DNA from: Cacconaster sp964598495
Lineage (GTDB): Bacteria; Bacteroidota; Bacteroidia; Bacteroidales; UBA932
Assembly (NCBI GenBank): GCA_964598495.1
Contig: CAZRBY010000009.1
Location: forward strand, 1-63,117
Direction: 5' to 3'
Length of the DNA stretch: 63,117 nucleotides
Shown here: positions 42,583 to 51,225 of the stretch, in pieces
How the letters are laid out: each line of letters opens with the position of its first letter
Numbering within the stretch: the stretch's first letter is position 1
Position numbers and translations under genes: made by a program
The notes under the pieces: generated by a model
Databases searched by the model: none
Seen by the model: only the letters and a program-made list of their open reading frames with translations
What the model was told of the DNA's origin: nothing

Positions 42583-44379
42583 ATGGACAGTATAAGGAAC
42601 ATTGCGATTATCGCACATGTCGATCACGGCAAGACTACTCTGGTTGACAGAATGATATATCAGGCACGTCTCTCCAGGGATATGGAGAAGATGGGCGAAT
42701 TGATTCTCGATAGCAACGATCTGGAGAGGGAGAGAGGTATTACCATACTTGCAAAGAATGTCTCTGTCCCCTATAAGGGAGTCAAAATTAACATCATAGA
42801 TACACCCGGCCATGCTGACTTCGGAGGTGAGGTGGAGAGGGTTCTCAATATGGCGGATGGTGTGCTGCTGCTCGTGGATGCCTTTGAAGGGACAATGCCA
42901 CAGACCCGATTTGTACTCCAGAAAGCAATTGAGATGGGTAAGAAACCAATTGTGGTAATCAACAAGGTTGACAAGCAGAATTGCCGTCCGGACGAGGTCA
43001 ATGAAGAGGTCTTCGACCTTATGTTTTCTCTCAATGCCAATGAGGAGCAGCTCGACTTCAAGACAGTTTACGGTAGTGCCAAACAGGGCTGGATGTCGCT
43101 GGACTGGCGCAAGCCTACAAATGACATTACCGTATTGCTTGATACCATAATAGCTGAAATTCCTGCACCGCAGGTGCAAGAAGGTACTTCTCAGATGCTA
43201 ATCTCCTCGCTCGAATATTCCCCCTACGTAGGCCGTATCGCGGTTGGCCGCATCACTCGCGGCGAACTCCATTTCGGCATGCACGTAACCCTCTGTAAGA
43301 GATATGACATAAAAGAGAAACAAAAGGTTAAGGAACTGATGGTCTTTGAGGGGTTGGAGAAGAAAAAAGTGGAGAAAGTGGGATGCGGCGACATCTGTGC
43401 CGTAGTGGGCATAGAGGGATTTGAGATCGGTGACACCATCGCCGACTTTGATAATCCTGAACCTCTACCTCCAATTACTATTGATGAGCCTACGATGAGC
43501 ATGTTATTTACCATCAATGACTCCCCATTCTTTGGCAGAGAGGGTAAATACGTCACCTCGCGTCATCTCAAGGAGCGTCTGGAACACGAACTGGAAAAAA
43601 ATCTCGCACTGAGAGTAAAGCCGGGCATTGCCGCAGATTCCTTTGTCGTTTACGGAAGGGGAGTATTGCACCTCTCTATCCTTATAGAGACTATGCGTCG
43701 CGAAGGATTTGAACTGCAGGTTGGCCAGCCAAGAGTCTTGGATAAGACCATTAACGGACAGCGTTGTGAACCGATAGAATATCTTGCCATTGAGGTGCCG
43801 GAAGAGTTTGTGGGTAGGGCGATAGAGTTTTCTACCCGGAGAAAAGCAGCGCTGATACGTATGGAAGAGCGCGGTGACCGCACTCATCTGGAATTTGAAA
43901 TCCCTGCCAGAGGACTTATGGGGCTGAGGAGCAATCTGCTCACCGCCACACAGGGAGAGGCAGTGGTATCCCACCGGTTCAAAGGATACGAACCCTATAA
44001 GGGCGACATTGAGAAACGTATCAATGGCTCTCTGGTTGCGCTGGAGACCGGTCTTTCGGTGGCATACGCAATGGATAAGCTCAAGGATAGAGGGAATTTC
44101 TTCATCTTCCCCGGAGAAGAAATCTACGGTGGCCAGGTGGTGGGCGCCCATACACGCGAAAACGACCTTGTGATCAATATATGTAAGACCAAAAAGCTCA
44201 CCAATATCCGCGCAGCGGGATCCGATGAGAAGATAATATTGCCTCCCCCGATTCAGTTCAGCCTCGAAGAGGCGCTGGAATATATTCAGGAGGATGAGAT
44301 GGTCGAGATTACCCCGAAATCAATGCGTATAAGGAAGATTCTCCTTGACGAAACCGCAAGAAAAAGAGCAAAGCAGTAG
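42583..44379 (+). CDS. typA: Translational GTPase TypA/BipA
   Basis: The 598-residue protein has G1 AHVDHGKTTL, G2 region RERGITI, G3 DTPGHADF, G4 NKVDK, and the TypA-specific C-terminal domain (GEEIYGGQVVGAHTRENDL). It is a ribosome-associated GTPase of the EF-G/LepA class, important in ribosome assembly and stress. Normal length. Confidence 0.96.
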   Translation: MDSIRNIAIIAHVDHGKTTLVDRMIYQARLSRDMEKMGELILDSNDLERERGITILAKNVSVPYKGVKINIIDTPGHADFGGEVERVLNMADGVLLLVDAFEGTMPQTRFVLQKAIEMGKKPIVVINKVDKQNCRPDEVNEEVFDLMFSLNANEEQLDFKTVYGSAKQGWMSLDWRKPTNDITVLLDTIIAEIPAPQVQEGTSQMLISSLEYSPYVGRIAVGRITRGELHFGMHVTLCKRYDIKEKQKVKELMVFEGLEKKKVEKVGCGDICAVVGIEGFEIGDTIADFDNPEPLPPITIDEPTMSMLFTINDSPFFGREGKYVTSRHLKERLEHELEKNLALRVKPGIAADSFVVYGRGVLHLSILIETMRREGFELQVGQPRVLDKTINGQRCEPIEYLAIEVPEEFVGRAIEFSTRRKAALIRMEERGDRTHLEFEIPARGLMGLRSNLLTATQGEAVVSHRFKGYEPYKGDIEKRINGSLVALETGLSVAYAMDKLKDRGNFFIFPGEEIYGGQVVGAHTRENDLVINICKTKKLTNIRAAGSDEKIILPPPIQFSLEEALEYIQEDEMVEITPKSMRIRKILLDETARKRAKQ

Positions 44380-44398
44380 GGGTTATTAAAAAAATTGT

Positions 44399-44406
44399 TA
44401 TATTTG
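44399..44406 (+). promoter_or_regulatory. -7 box of the yceD-rpmF operon
   Basis: TATATTTG lies 17 bp before the ATG at 44424, giving a leader of roughly a dozen bases. Confidence 0.6.
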
Positions 44407-44423
44407 CAGCCCAATTTTGCGAA

Positions 44424-44963
44424 ATGGAGAAGGTAACCGACAGCATAAAGGTCCCTTTAAGGGGGTTGTCCAATGGTAGTTACACCTTTGATTATCAAGC
44501 AGATGGAGAGTTCTTTCATGCCTTTGGAAGCGAGATTGTCAAGGATGCCGTATGTGCAATTTCGATGGTTGTGACCAAGAGTCGCGACTTTCTGAAAGTC
44601 GAATGTGCCATNNNNNNNNNNGTTACCGTTGAGTGTGACAGATGCCTTGACGATTTGCAGATACCGATCGAGGTCGTTAGGGGGCTATTGGTCAAGTACG
44701 GCCTAGAAGAGGAAGATGCCGAAGATGGCAGTGGTGATGATGATGTGATGATTGTAGAGGATTCAGCGGCAACATTGGACCTAAGTCAGTTTGTGTACGA
44801 TTATGTATGCCTGGCGCTCCCATTACAGATGGTTCATCCCGAAGGGGAATGCAACCCTCTCATGACGGCTTACCTGGCGAAAGAAACAGGCGGCGAGACT
44901 GCAGTGGAGTATAATATGCCTTTCAGCGGTTTGAAAGATTTGTTGGACAATAAAAACAATTAA
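44424..44963 (+). CDS. YceD family protein (DUF177), 23S rRNA/L32-associated
   Basis: The protein has 179 codons, including an N10 gap at 44612-44621 that falls just before the conserved VTVECDRCLDDLQIPIE segment (cysteine pair CxxC). An acidic loop (EEEDAEDGSGDDD) and a C-terminal LDLSQFVYDYVCLALPLQMVHPEGEC complete the DUF177 pattern. It sits directly upstream of rpmF, the conserved genomic neighbourhood of yceD. In Bacteroidota the sequence is divergent and the exact role is unproven. Confidence 0.85.
   Translation: MEKVTDSIKVPLRGLSNGSYTFDYQADGEFFHAFGSEIVKDAVCAISMVVTKSRDFLKVECAXXXXVTVECDRCLDDLQIPIEVVRGLLVKYGLEEEDAEDGSGDDDVMIVEDSAATLDLSQFVYDYVCLALPLQMVHPEGECNPLMTAYLAKETGGETAVEYNMPFSGLKDLLDNKNN
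44612..44621. other. Assembly gap (N10) in the yceD-like gene
   Basis: Ten Ns preserve the frame as written, but the real length is unknown. Confidence 0.9.
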
Positions 44964-44974
44964 AATATTTTAAA

Positions 44975-45157
44975 ATGGCACATCCCAAACATAAGGTCTC
45001 TAAACAGCGTAGAGATAAGAGAAGAACACATTACAAGGCCACTCTTCCAACTCTGGCCTCTTGCTCCAATTGCGGTGCGGCTGTAATGTATCACCATGTA
45101 TGCCCCGAGTGCGGTTATTACCGCGGTCGCCAACTTATCGAAAAGAGCGTCGATTAA
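44975..45157 (+). CDS. rpmF: 50S ribosomal protein L32
   Basis: The 60-residue protein starts MAHPKHKVSKQRRDKRRTHYK and has a four-cysteine zinc ribbon: CSNC and CPEC (11-residue spacing). This is the zinc-dependent form of L32. The start is 11 bp after yceD. Confidence 0.97.
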   Translation: MAHPKHKVSKQRRDKRRTHYKATLPTLASCSNCGAAVMYHHVCPECGYYRGRQLIEKSVD

Positions 45158-45187
45158 TCAAGGCATAATAAGCCATAGAGTCGGTCT

Positions 45188-45259
45188 GCCCCTGTAGTTC
45201 AACGGATAGAACGGAAGTTTCCTAAACTTTAAATAGCAGTTCGATTCTGCTCGGGGGTA
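45188..45259 (+). tRNA. tRNA-Arg (anticodon CCT)
   Basis: The 72-nt cloverleaf has acceptor GCCCCTG/CGGGGGT (with G-U pairs), anticodon loop TTCCTAA giving CCT, T-arm AGCAG-TTCGATT-CTGCT and discriminator A. No own promoter is evident. It may be read from rpmF, 30 bp upstream. Confidence 0.93.
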
Positions 45260-45263
45260 CTAG

Positions 45264-45312
45264 GTGTAGTGTATAGTGTGTAGTGTGTAGTGTGTAGTGT
45301 GTAGTGTGTAGT
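45264..45312 (+). repeat. 7-bp tandem repeat, seven units of GTGTAGT
   Basis: Seven contiguous heptamers cover 49 bp (unit 2 reads GTATAGT, the rest are identical). The repeat is intergenic, starts five bases after tRNA-Arg and belongs to the same word family as the repeats after the azoreductase gene. Confidence 0.9.
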
Positions 45313-45332
45313 AAGGGCTACTAGGTAGTTAC

Positions 45333-45362
45333 AAAAAAGACGGGACTAATCCCGTCTTTTTT
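45333..45362. terminator. Bidirectional intrinsic terminator between tRNA-Arg and prfA
   Basis: AAAAAAGACGGGA and TCCCGTCTTTTTT form a perfect 13-bp stem with loop CTAA, giving U runs in both directions. Confidence 0.92.
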
Positions 45363-45421
45363 GTGTAGCACACCTCACACTCCGCACAACCACGAAACTC
45401 GCAACACGCAATCCGTACCAC

Positions 45422-46507
45422 TTATTCTCCTGCCGCTTTCAGTCGCTCAGCATTTTCGGCAATCTGGAGCTGGTCTATGACTTCCTGTATGGCTCCGTCC
45501 ATAAATACGGGAAGATTGTGCATAGTATAATTGATGCGGTGGTCTGTCACACGTGACTGGGGATAGTTGTATGTGCGGATTTTGGCGGAACGGTCTCCGG
45601 TGGAAACCATAGTCTTGCGCTTTGCCGAGATATCGTTGAGATATTTCTCATATTCCATGTTGTAAAGGCGTGTACGGAGTTCAGCCATAGCCTTGTCAAG
45701 GTTTTTGAGCTGGGACTTTTCGTCCTGGCACTGAACGACAATACCGGAAGGAATATGTGTCAGTCTGATAGCAGAATAGGTGGTATTGACCGACTGGCCG
45801 CCGGGACCCGAAGAGCAGAATGTGTCTTTGCGTATGTCATTCATGTTGAGTTCGATGTCAAACTCGTCAGCCTCTGGCAATACGGCAACAGAGGCTGCGG
45901 ATGTGTGTACGCGACCCTGCGTTTCGGTCTGGGGTACACGCTGTACGCGATGAACTCCGCTTTCATACTTGAGAGTACCGTAAACATTGTCACCGGAAAC
46001 CTTGCAGATCAATTCTTTAAAACCGCCTGAAGTGCCTTCGGACTGGCTTGTAACCTCAAGCTTCCAATTCTTGCGTTCACAATATTTTGCATACATTCGG
46101 AATAGATCTCCGGCGAAAATCGCCGCTTCATCTCCTCCTGTGCCTCCACGAATCTCCATGATGGCGTCCTTGCTGTCCTGTGGATCAGCCGGAATCAGAA
46201 GAATCCTGATCTGCTCCTCAATTTCGGGCAATTTCTCCTCAATTATGGCAATCTCTTCCTTAGCCATTTCACGCAAATCCTCATCTTTCTCATTTTGGAG
46301 GATTTCCTTGGCCCCGTTGTAGTCCGACAACATCTTGCGGTATTTTTCTCCTATGGCAATAATGGGTTCAAGCTCTTTGTACTCCTTGTTGAGTTGTACA
46401 TAGCGCTTCATGTCCGCGATAACTTCGGGGTTGGCTATCTGTGCGGAAATGGATTGGAACTTCTCTGCAAGTCCGTCTATTTTGGATAAAAGAGTGGTTT
46501 CTGCCAT
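45422..46507 (-). CDS. prfA: Peptide chain release factor 1
   Basis: The 361-residue protein has the GGQ motif at 236-238 (SSGPGGQSVN) and the stop-codon-reading tripeptide PxT as P192-Q-T194 (QRVPQTETQGRVHTS). It releases peptides at UAA and UAG. The downstream side holds the shared terminator. Normal length. Confidence 0.97.
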   Translation of the reverse strand: MAETTLLSKIDGLAEKFQSISAQIANPEVIADMKRYVQLNKEYKELEPIIAIGEKYRKMLSDYNGAKEILQNEKDEDLREMAKEEIAIIEEKLPEIEEQIRILLIPADPQDSKDAIMEIRGGTGGDEAAIFAGDLFRMYAKYCERKNWKLEVTSQSEGTSGGFKELICKVSGDNVYGTLKYESGVHRVQRVPQTETQGRVHTSAASVAVLPEADEFDIELNMNDIRKDTFCSSGPGGQSVNTTYSAIRLTHIPSGIVVQCQDEKSQLKNLDKAMAELRTRLYNMEYEKYLNDISAKRKTMVSTGDRSAKIRTYNYPQSRVTDHRINYTMHNLPVFMDGAIQEVIDQLQIAENAERLKAAGE

Positions 46508-46550
46508 AGTGGATTGTCAAAATTTCGCCGCAAAGATATAAAAAAACGGA

Positions 46551-49157
46551 TTATTCCTCCTTTTTATCCTTATCCTTATTCCTATCCTTTCTCTCCTTCT
46601 CCTTTTGCTGTCTCTCCTTTACCTTGGCCACCTCTTCTTGTGACAGCCATTTTGCCATCCAGGCATCGGTTTCGTAGAGCATATGCATCACATTTTCATA
46701 AGCGGAATAGCCATGGCTCTCGTATGGCAGTTGCAAGTATCTTGCTGTTCCGCCATGGCCTGCAACGGCATGGTAAAGACGCTCTGACTGGATGGGGAAT
46801 GTACCGGTGTTGTCATCCATCTGGCCGTGGATAATGAGAATAGGGGTCTTGAGCTTGTCAGCATAATTGAATGGTGACATCTTATCGTAGACCTCCTTCG
46901 CCTTCCAGTAATTTCTTCTTTCACTCTGGAATCCGAACGGAGTGAGTGACCTGTTGTAAGCGCCGCTGCGTGCGATGCCTGCTTTGAACAGGTCGGTGTG
47001 GGCCAGTAGGTTGGCAGTCATGAAACCGCCATAGGAGTGGCCACCGATGGCTACCCTGTCTCTGTCCCCGACTCCAATGGAGTCAACGAAATTGATAGCG
47101 GCTTCCGCATTCATAATAAGCTGGCTTAGGAAGACATCGTTGGGTTCTTTATCCTTGTTTTCCGATATGATATACATGGAAATGCCGTCCATTACTGCGT
47201 AGCCTTGAGTAACCCAGAGTACTGCAGAACCATAACCGGGCCTGAGGAAGTTGTATCTTGCCGGGCGGCTCTTTTCCGCTTCGGCCACGCTTTTGAATTC
47301 GTAAGGATAGCCCCACATCAGCACGGGTAGTTTGCCGTCCCTCTCTTGGTCATAACCTGCAGGCAACCAGAGGTTGGCGCTAAGCGTCACTCCGTCGGCA
47401 CGCTTATAAGTGACAAAATTCCTTGTGACTCCGCTTAGGATGGGTACTGGGTTTTCAAAGAAGGTAAACTGTCTGTGAGTGTTCCTTTTGTTTCTGGTAT
47501 CCACTGCGTAATAGTTGGGAACTTCGCTTATGGACTGCTTCTCCGAGATGAATTTGAGTCGATCAAAATCCGTGATGGCTATCACGCGCTCCTGATAGGG
47601 AGCAGCACCGCTCCAAAGATTCTCTATTGTTCCATTTTTGATGGTGATTTTATCTATGAAAGAGAAGTTGTCACCTTCCGCATCGGGACGTCTGGTGTCG
47701 TTGAGGAATAAATGTGAGTTTTTGCTGTCAGTATAGAGCACCCTTTTGCCGTACTGGTTGGTGACAGTCCAGAAGCGTCCGTAAACGGGAAAATTACCAA
47801 TGGTGTCTACGTCTGTGCTTTCAGTAAAGAGAATATGTTTTGGTGCGATGGTATCACAGGGAGTGAATGCTACCGTCCTGCTGAATTTCTGTTTCTGCGA
47901 GGTCTCTGTGTAGACCGCCAGCTCAGGAGTCCCCCATGTAATGCGTCCTATCCTATATTCGGGAGCTAATACCAGTTGCTTGTCATCGAGATTGAAGGGT
48001 TCGGAACATTGGTAGATTTTATCGGTAAAAGTCTTTTCAGGTTGCTCTTCCTTATTGTCGGTATTCGGATCCGGTGCAGCAAAAGGCGAGGGGCCGGATT
48101 CTCCTTCTCTCCATACGAGGGTAGCCGGCATATCGCTTCTCCATTCAAAGTTGAGTTTGCGTGGAGGTTCGGGTATGTTGGCTGCAGAGGTGTCTTTAGG
48201 GGTTTTGTCGCGGAGTGCTTTTTCAGCCTTCTCCTTGTTGGTGTCACTCAGTACAATCATAGTCTCTCCGGAGATAGTGCGGATTTCGCGAATGCTCGGG
48301 AAAGAATTGTGTCCTTCCATGTATGAGTAGGGGTGTTGTTCGGTTGTAACCATCATATAACGACAGTCAGGGGATAGGTCATAGTCGCGCACTACTCCTT
48401 CCGGTCCTGCAGTTGAGGTGTTTCCGTTATCATATATGGCAAAGACTACCGTACAGTAGTAGTCAAAGAGTTCCTTGTCGAAAGGTGAGGAGATCAGATC
48501 CTGATATGTCCTCACGGAGTTCCTTTCACCAAGGTTTTCCTGTACTATGGGACCGTCGGGAAGGGTTGGAGTAGGAACGGGACCAATGCCTGCGGGTACG
48601 CTTTTGTATATTATTCTCTCGTCATCAAGGAATTCGTATGAGTTTCCGTTTGAAATGGTTGTGTTGACCTTGTACTTATTGATTTTGGTCGCTTTAGGAG
48701 TAGGGTCGGTGACATTTACACGCCAAAGTTCCATTTCGTACGGGGTCTCATTGAGAAAGCAAAAGTATTTGCCTGAAGGCGACCATTTGATCTCGCGGAT
48801 CATAGCGTCCGAAGGCATTTCAGCTATTTGAGTCAGGCCCCCTGTGGCGACGTCAAGCAGGGTAACAGTGTTGAAGAATGATTCGCGTGTTTGGGTGAAA
48901 TTACGGGGATTGATTCGTATGCCTGCGATGCGCAGCTCTTCATCTGCAAGAGTTGCGAGGGGTACAAGGGCACACACTCTCTCCGCTATGACACCGCGTG
49001 TATAGTCTGGATTGAATGTCACATTAGGAAAGGGTTTAGACATGATGATTTCGGCAATCTCCTTGGGAGGCATTTGGTATTTAATGTCCTGAGCGCCTGC
49101 GGCCAGTGCGATAATTGCCGCAACTGTCGTGAGAATGAGATGTTTGAAGTGGTTCAT
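46551..49157 (-). CDS. S9 family prolyl-oligopeptidase-like serine peptidase, exported
   Basis: The 868-residue protein has signal peptide HFKHLILTTVAAIIALAAGAQ. A long beta-propeller half precedes the hydrolase domain with Ser in GGHSYGGFM, Asp in HGQMDDNTGTFP and His in PYESHGYS. The propeller carries insertions, including a Pro/Asp/Glu-rich loop near residue 370. The C-terminus is a lysine- and glutamate-rich tail (KEKERKDRNKDKDKKEE), not typical of the catalytic family and probably unstructured. It resembles the glutamyl-endopeptidase/prolyl tripeptidase relatives of Bacteroidota, but specificity cannot be assigned. Confidence 0.88.
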   Translation of the reverse strand: MNHFKHLILTTVAAIIALAAGAQDIKYQMPPKEIAEIIMSKPFPNVTFNPDYTRGVIAERVCALVPLATLADEELRIAGIRINPRNFTQTRESFFNTVTLLDVATGGLTQIAEMPSDAMIREIKWSPSGKYFCFLNETPYEMELWRVNVTDPTPKATKINKYKVNTTISNGNSYEFLDDERIIYKSVPAGIGPVPTPTLPDGPIVQENLGERNSVRTYQDLISSPFDKELFDYYCTVVFAIYDNGNTSTAGPEGVVRDYDLSPDCRYMMVTTEQHPYSYMEGHNSFPSIREIRTISGETMIVLSDTNKEKAEKALRDKTPKDTSAANIPEPPRKLNFEWRSDMPATLVWREGESGPSPFAAPDPNTDNKEEQPEKTFTDKIYQCSEPFNLDDKQLVLAPEYRIGRITWGTPELAVYTETSQKQKFSRTVAFTPCDTIAPKHILFTESTDVDTIGNFPVYGRFWTVTNQYGKRVLYTDSKNSHLFLNDTRRPDAEGDNFSFIDKITIKNGTIENLWSGAAPYQERVIAITDFDRLKFISEKQSISEVPNYYAVDTRNKRNTHRQFTFFENPVPILSGVTRNFVTYKRADGVTLSANLWLPAGYDQERDGKLPVLMWGYPYEFKSVAEAEKSRPARYNFLRPGYGSAVLWVTQGYAVMDGISMYIISENKDKEPNDVFLSQLIMNAEAAINFVDSIGVGDRDRVAIGGHSYGGFMTANLLAHTDLFKAGIARSGAYNRSLTPFGFQSERRNYWKAKEVYDKMSPFNYADKLKTPILIIHGQMDDNTGTFPIQSERLYHAVAGHGGTARYLQLPYESHGYSAYENVMHMLYETDAWMAKWLSQEEVAKVKERQQKEKERKDRNKDKDKKEE

Positions 49158-49189
49158 GGTATCTTTTGTATTTGGATTTTCGTAATAGG

Positions 49190-49197
49190 CAAAAATA
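49190..49197 (-). promoter_or_regulatory. -7 box of the S9 peptidase gene
   Basis: TATTTTTG on the minus strand lies ~32 bp before the start at 49157. It faces the rpsA promoter about 45 bp away. Confidence 0.5.
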
Positions 49198-49242
49198 ATA
49201 AAAAATATGCAAACATTTTTTGCATTTGATTGAAATAGTGAC

Positions 49243-49250
49243 TACTTTTG
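49243..49250 (+). promoter_or_regulatory. -7 box of rpsA
   Basis: TACTTTTG followed by GCACGCCC repeats the typA promoter sequence. The leader to the start at 49321 is ~65 bases with no recognised element. Confidence 0.62.
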
Positions 49251-49320
49251 CACGCCCTTGGTAAAAGGGATCTATAAATAAAGTCTAACTACTTGTTATA
49301 AAACAAATTATTTTTAACCA

Positions 49321-51219
49321 ATGAGTGAAGAATTGAATGATATTGCAGTAGAGGAGCAGGCTCCGATAGAAACGCCGGAGCAGGTAGAAACTCCCATCGA
49401 GACTGCAGAAGAGGCCCCAAAGGCCGCAAAGAAGAGTAATGCATCAGCCGACAACATGAAATTTGACTGGGATGCATTCGAAAGCGATAATTTCTATGAT
49501 GCCGATCTGGCAGCCATAGAGGAGAGTTACAGCCAGACCCTTTCACGCGTCAATGAGAACGAAGTTGTAGAGGGTGTGGTGGTTGCAAAAGACAAAAGGG
49601 AAGTTGTTGTAAACATCGGCTACAAGAGCGAAGGTGTAATCAACATTTCCGAGTTCCGCTACAATCCCAACCTTAAGGTAGGCGACAAGGTTGAAGTATT
49701 CGTGGAGAACGCAGAAGACAAGAAGGGACAGCTTATTCTTTCCCACAAGAGGGCACGCTCTCTCCGTTCATGGGATAGGATCAACGAAGCATTTGATAAG
49801 GAAGAAATCATTGAAGGCTTCGTTAAATGTCGCACAAAGGGCGGTATGATTGTCGACGTATTCGGTATCGAGGCCTTCCTCCCCGGTTCACAAATTGACA
49901 TCAAACCTATCAGGGATTACGATGCATACGTTAATAAAACCATGACCCTTAAGATCGTCAAGATCAATCATGAGTTCCGAAACGTTGTAGTATCACACAA
50001 GGCTCTCGTAGAAGCTGAACTTGAGGCTCAGAGAGCAGAAATGATGAGGAAGCTCGAGAAAGGCAATATCGTTGAGGGTACGGTTAAGAACATCACCTCC
50101 TACGGAGTATTCGTTGACCTTGGCGGTATCGACGGCCTCATCCACATTACCGACCTCTCATGGGGAAGAATCAATCATCCGGAAGAGGTAGTGGAGCTCG
50201 ATCAGAAGATCAATGTCTTTATTCTCGACTTTGATGAGCAGAGAAAGAGGATTGCACTTGGTCTCAAGCAACTCCATCCACATCCATGGGATGCCTTGGA
50301 TGAGAATCTTCAGGTGGGCGACAAGGTTGTCGGCCGCGTAGTTGTTATCGCTGATTACGGAGCATTCGTAGAGATTCAGCCGGGCGTTGAAGGTCTGATC
50401 CACGTATCTGAGATGTCGTGGTCACTACACCTCCGCAGTGCACAGGATTTCCTCAAGGTTGGTGAAGAGGTAGAGGCTTGCATTTTGACGCTGGATCGCG
50501 GGGAGCGCAAGATGTCTCTCGGGATCAAGCAGCTCAAACCCGATCCATGGGCTACCATTTCAGAGAAATATCCAATCAATTCCAAACATACGGCCACAGT
50601 CCGCAATTTCACCAACTTCGGTATATTCGTAGAGCTTGAGGAAGGTGTTGACGGTCTTGTACACATCAGTGACCTTTCCTGGACTAAGAAGATCAAACAC
50701 CCTTCTGAGTTCACTTCAATTGGTGATACTCTCGAGGTTGTGGTTCTTGAAATGGACCAGGACAACCGTCGTCTCAGCCTTGGACACAAGCAGATCGAGG
50801 AAAACCCCTGGGATGAGTACGAGTCACTCTTTACAGTAGGTTCAGTCCATGAGGGTACTGTCAAGGCATTCGTTGACAGGGGCGCTACCATCACTCTTGA
50901 ACACGGCATAGAAGGTTATGCTTCAGCCAGGAATCTTGTAAAAGAAGACGGTACCACCGCGAAGGTTGATGAAGTTCTTCAGTTCAAAGTTATGGAGTTC
51001 AACAAGAATAGCAGGAAGATTGGCCTGTCACACTCCAAACTTTTTGAAGAGGCAAAGAAAGACGAGAGCCGCGATAAAAGAAAAGAGAGCGACTCAGAGG
51101 CCACCTCAACTCAGAAAGCAGTAAAGAAGCTCAAGGCAAATCTCGAGAAGACCACTTTGGGTGACATTTCGGAGCTTGCTGCACTCAAGAGTGAGATGGA
51201 AAGCAAAGAGAACGAATAA
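49321..51219 (+). CDS. rpsA: 30S ribosomal protein S1
   Basis: The 632-residue protein has an acidic N-terminal extension (residues 1-65, rich in Glu/Pro/Ala), then six S1/OB-fold repeats, recognisable by recurring phrases such as GYKSEGVINISEF, GIDGLIHITDLSWG, GVEGLIHVSEMSW and GVDGLVHISDLSW. It ends in a charged tail. It binds mRNA for initiation, notable in Bacteroidota where Shine-Dalgarno pairing is weak. The stop is 6 bp before rnz. Confidence 0.96.
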   Translation: MSEELNDIAVEEQAPIETPEQVETPIETAEEAPKAAKKSNASADNMKFDWDAFESDNFYDADLAAIEESYSQTLSRVNENEVVEGVVVAKDKREVVVNIGYKSEGVINISEFRYNPNLKVGDKVEVFVENAEDKKGQLILSHKRARSLRSWDRINEAFDKEEIIEGFVKCRTKGGMIVDVFGIEAFLPGSQIDIKPIRDYDAYVNKTMTLKIVKINHEFRNVVVSHKALVEAELEAQRAEMMRKLEKGNIVEGTVKNITSYGVFVDLGGIDGLIHITDLSWGRINHPEEVVELDQKINVFILDFDEQRKRIALGLKQLHPHPWDALDENLQVGDKVVGRVVVIADYGAFVEIQPGVEGLIHVSEMSWSLHLRSAQDFLKVGEEVEACILTLDRGERKMSLGIKQLKPDPWATISEKYPINSKHTATVRNFTNFGIFVELEEGVDGLVHISDLSWTKKIKHPSEFTSIGDTLEVVVLEMDQDNRRLSLGHKQIEENPWDEYESLFTVGSVHEGTVKAFVDRGATITLEHGIEGYASARNLVKEDGTTAKVDEVLQFKVMEFNKNSRKIGLSHSKLFEEAKKDESRDKRKESDSEATSTQKAVKKLKANLEKTTLGDISELAALKSEMESKENE

Positions 51220-51225
51220 TCCTCA

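Noticed and set aside
45264..45312. Possible CRISPR-like array
   Set aside because: Units are 7 bp and contiguous with no spacers. It is a simple tandem repeat, and no cas genes are in the window.
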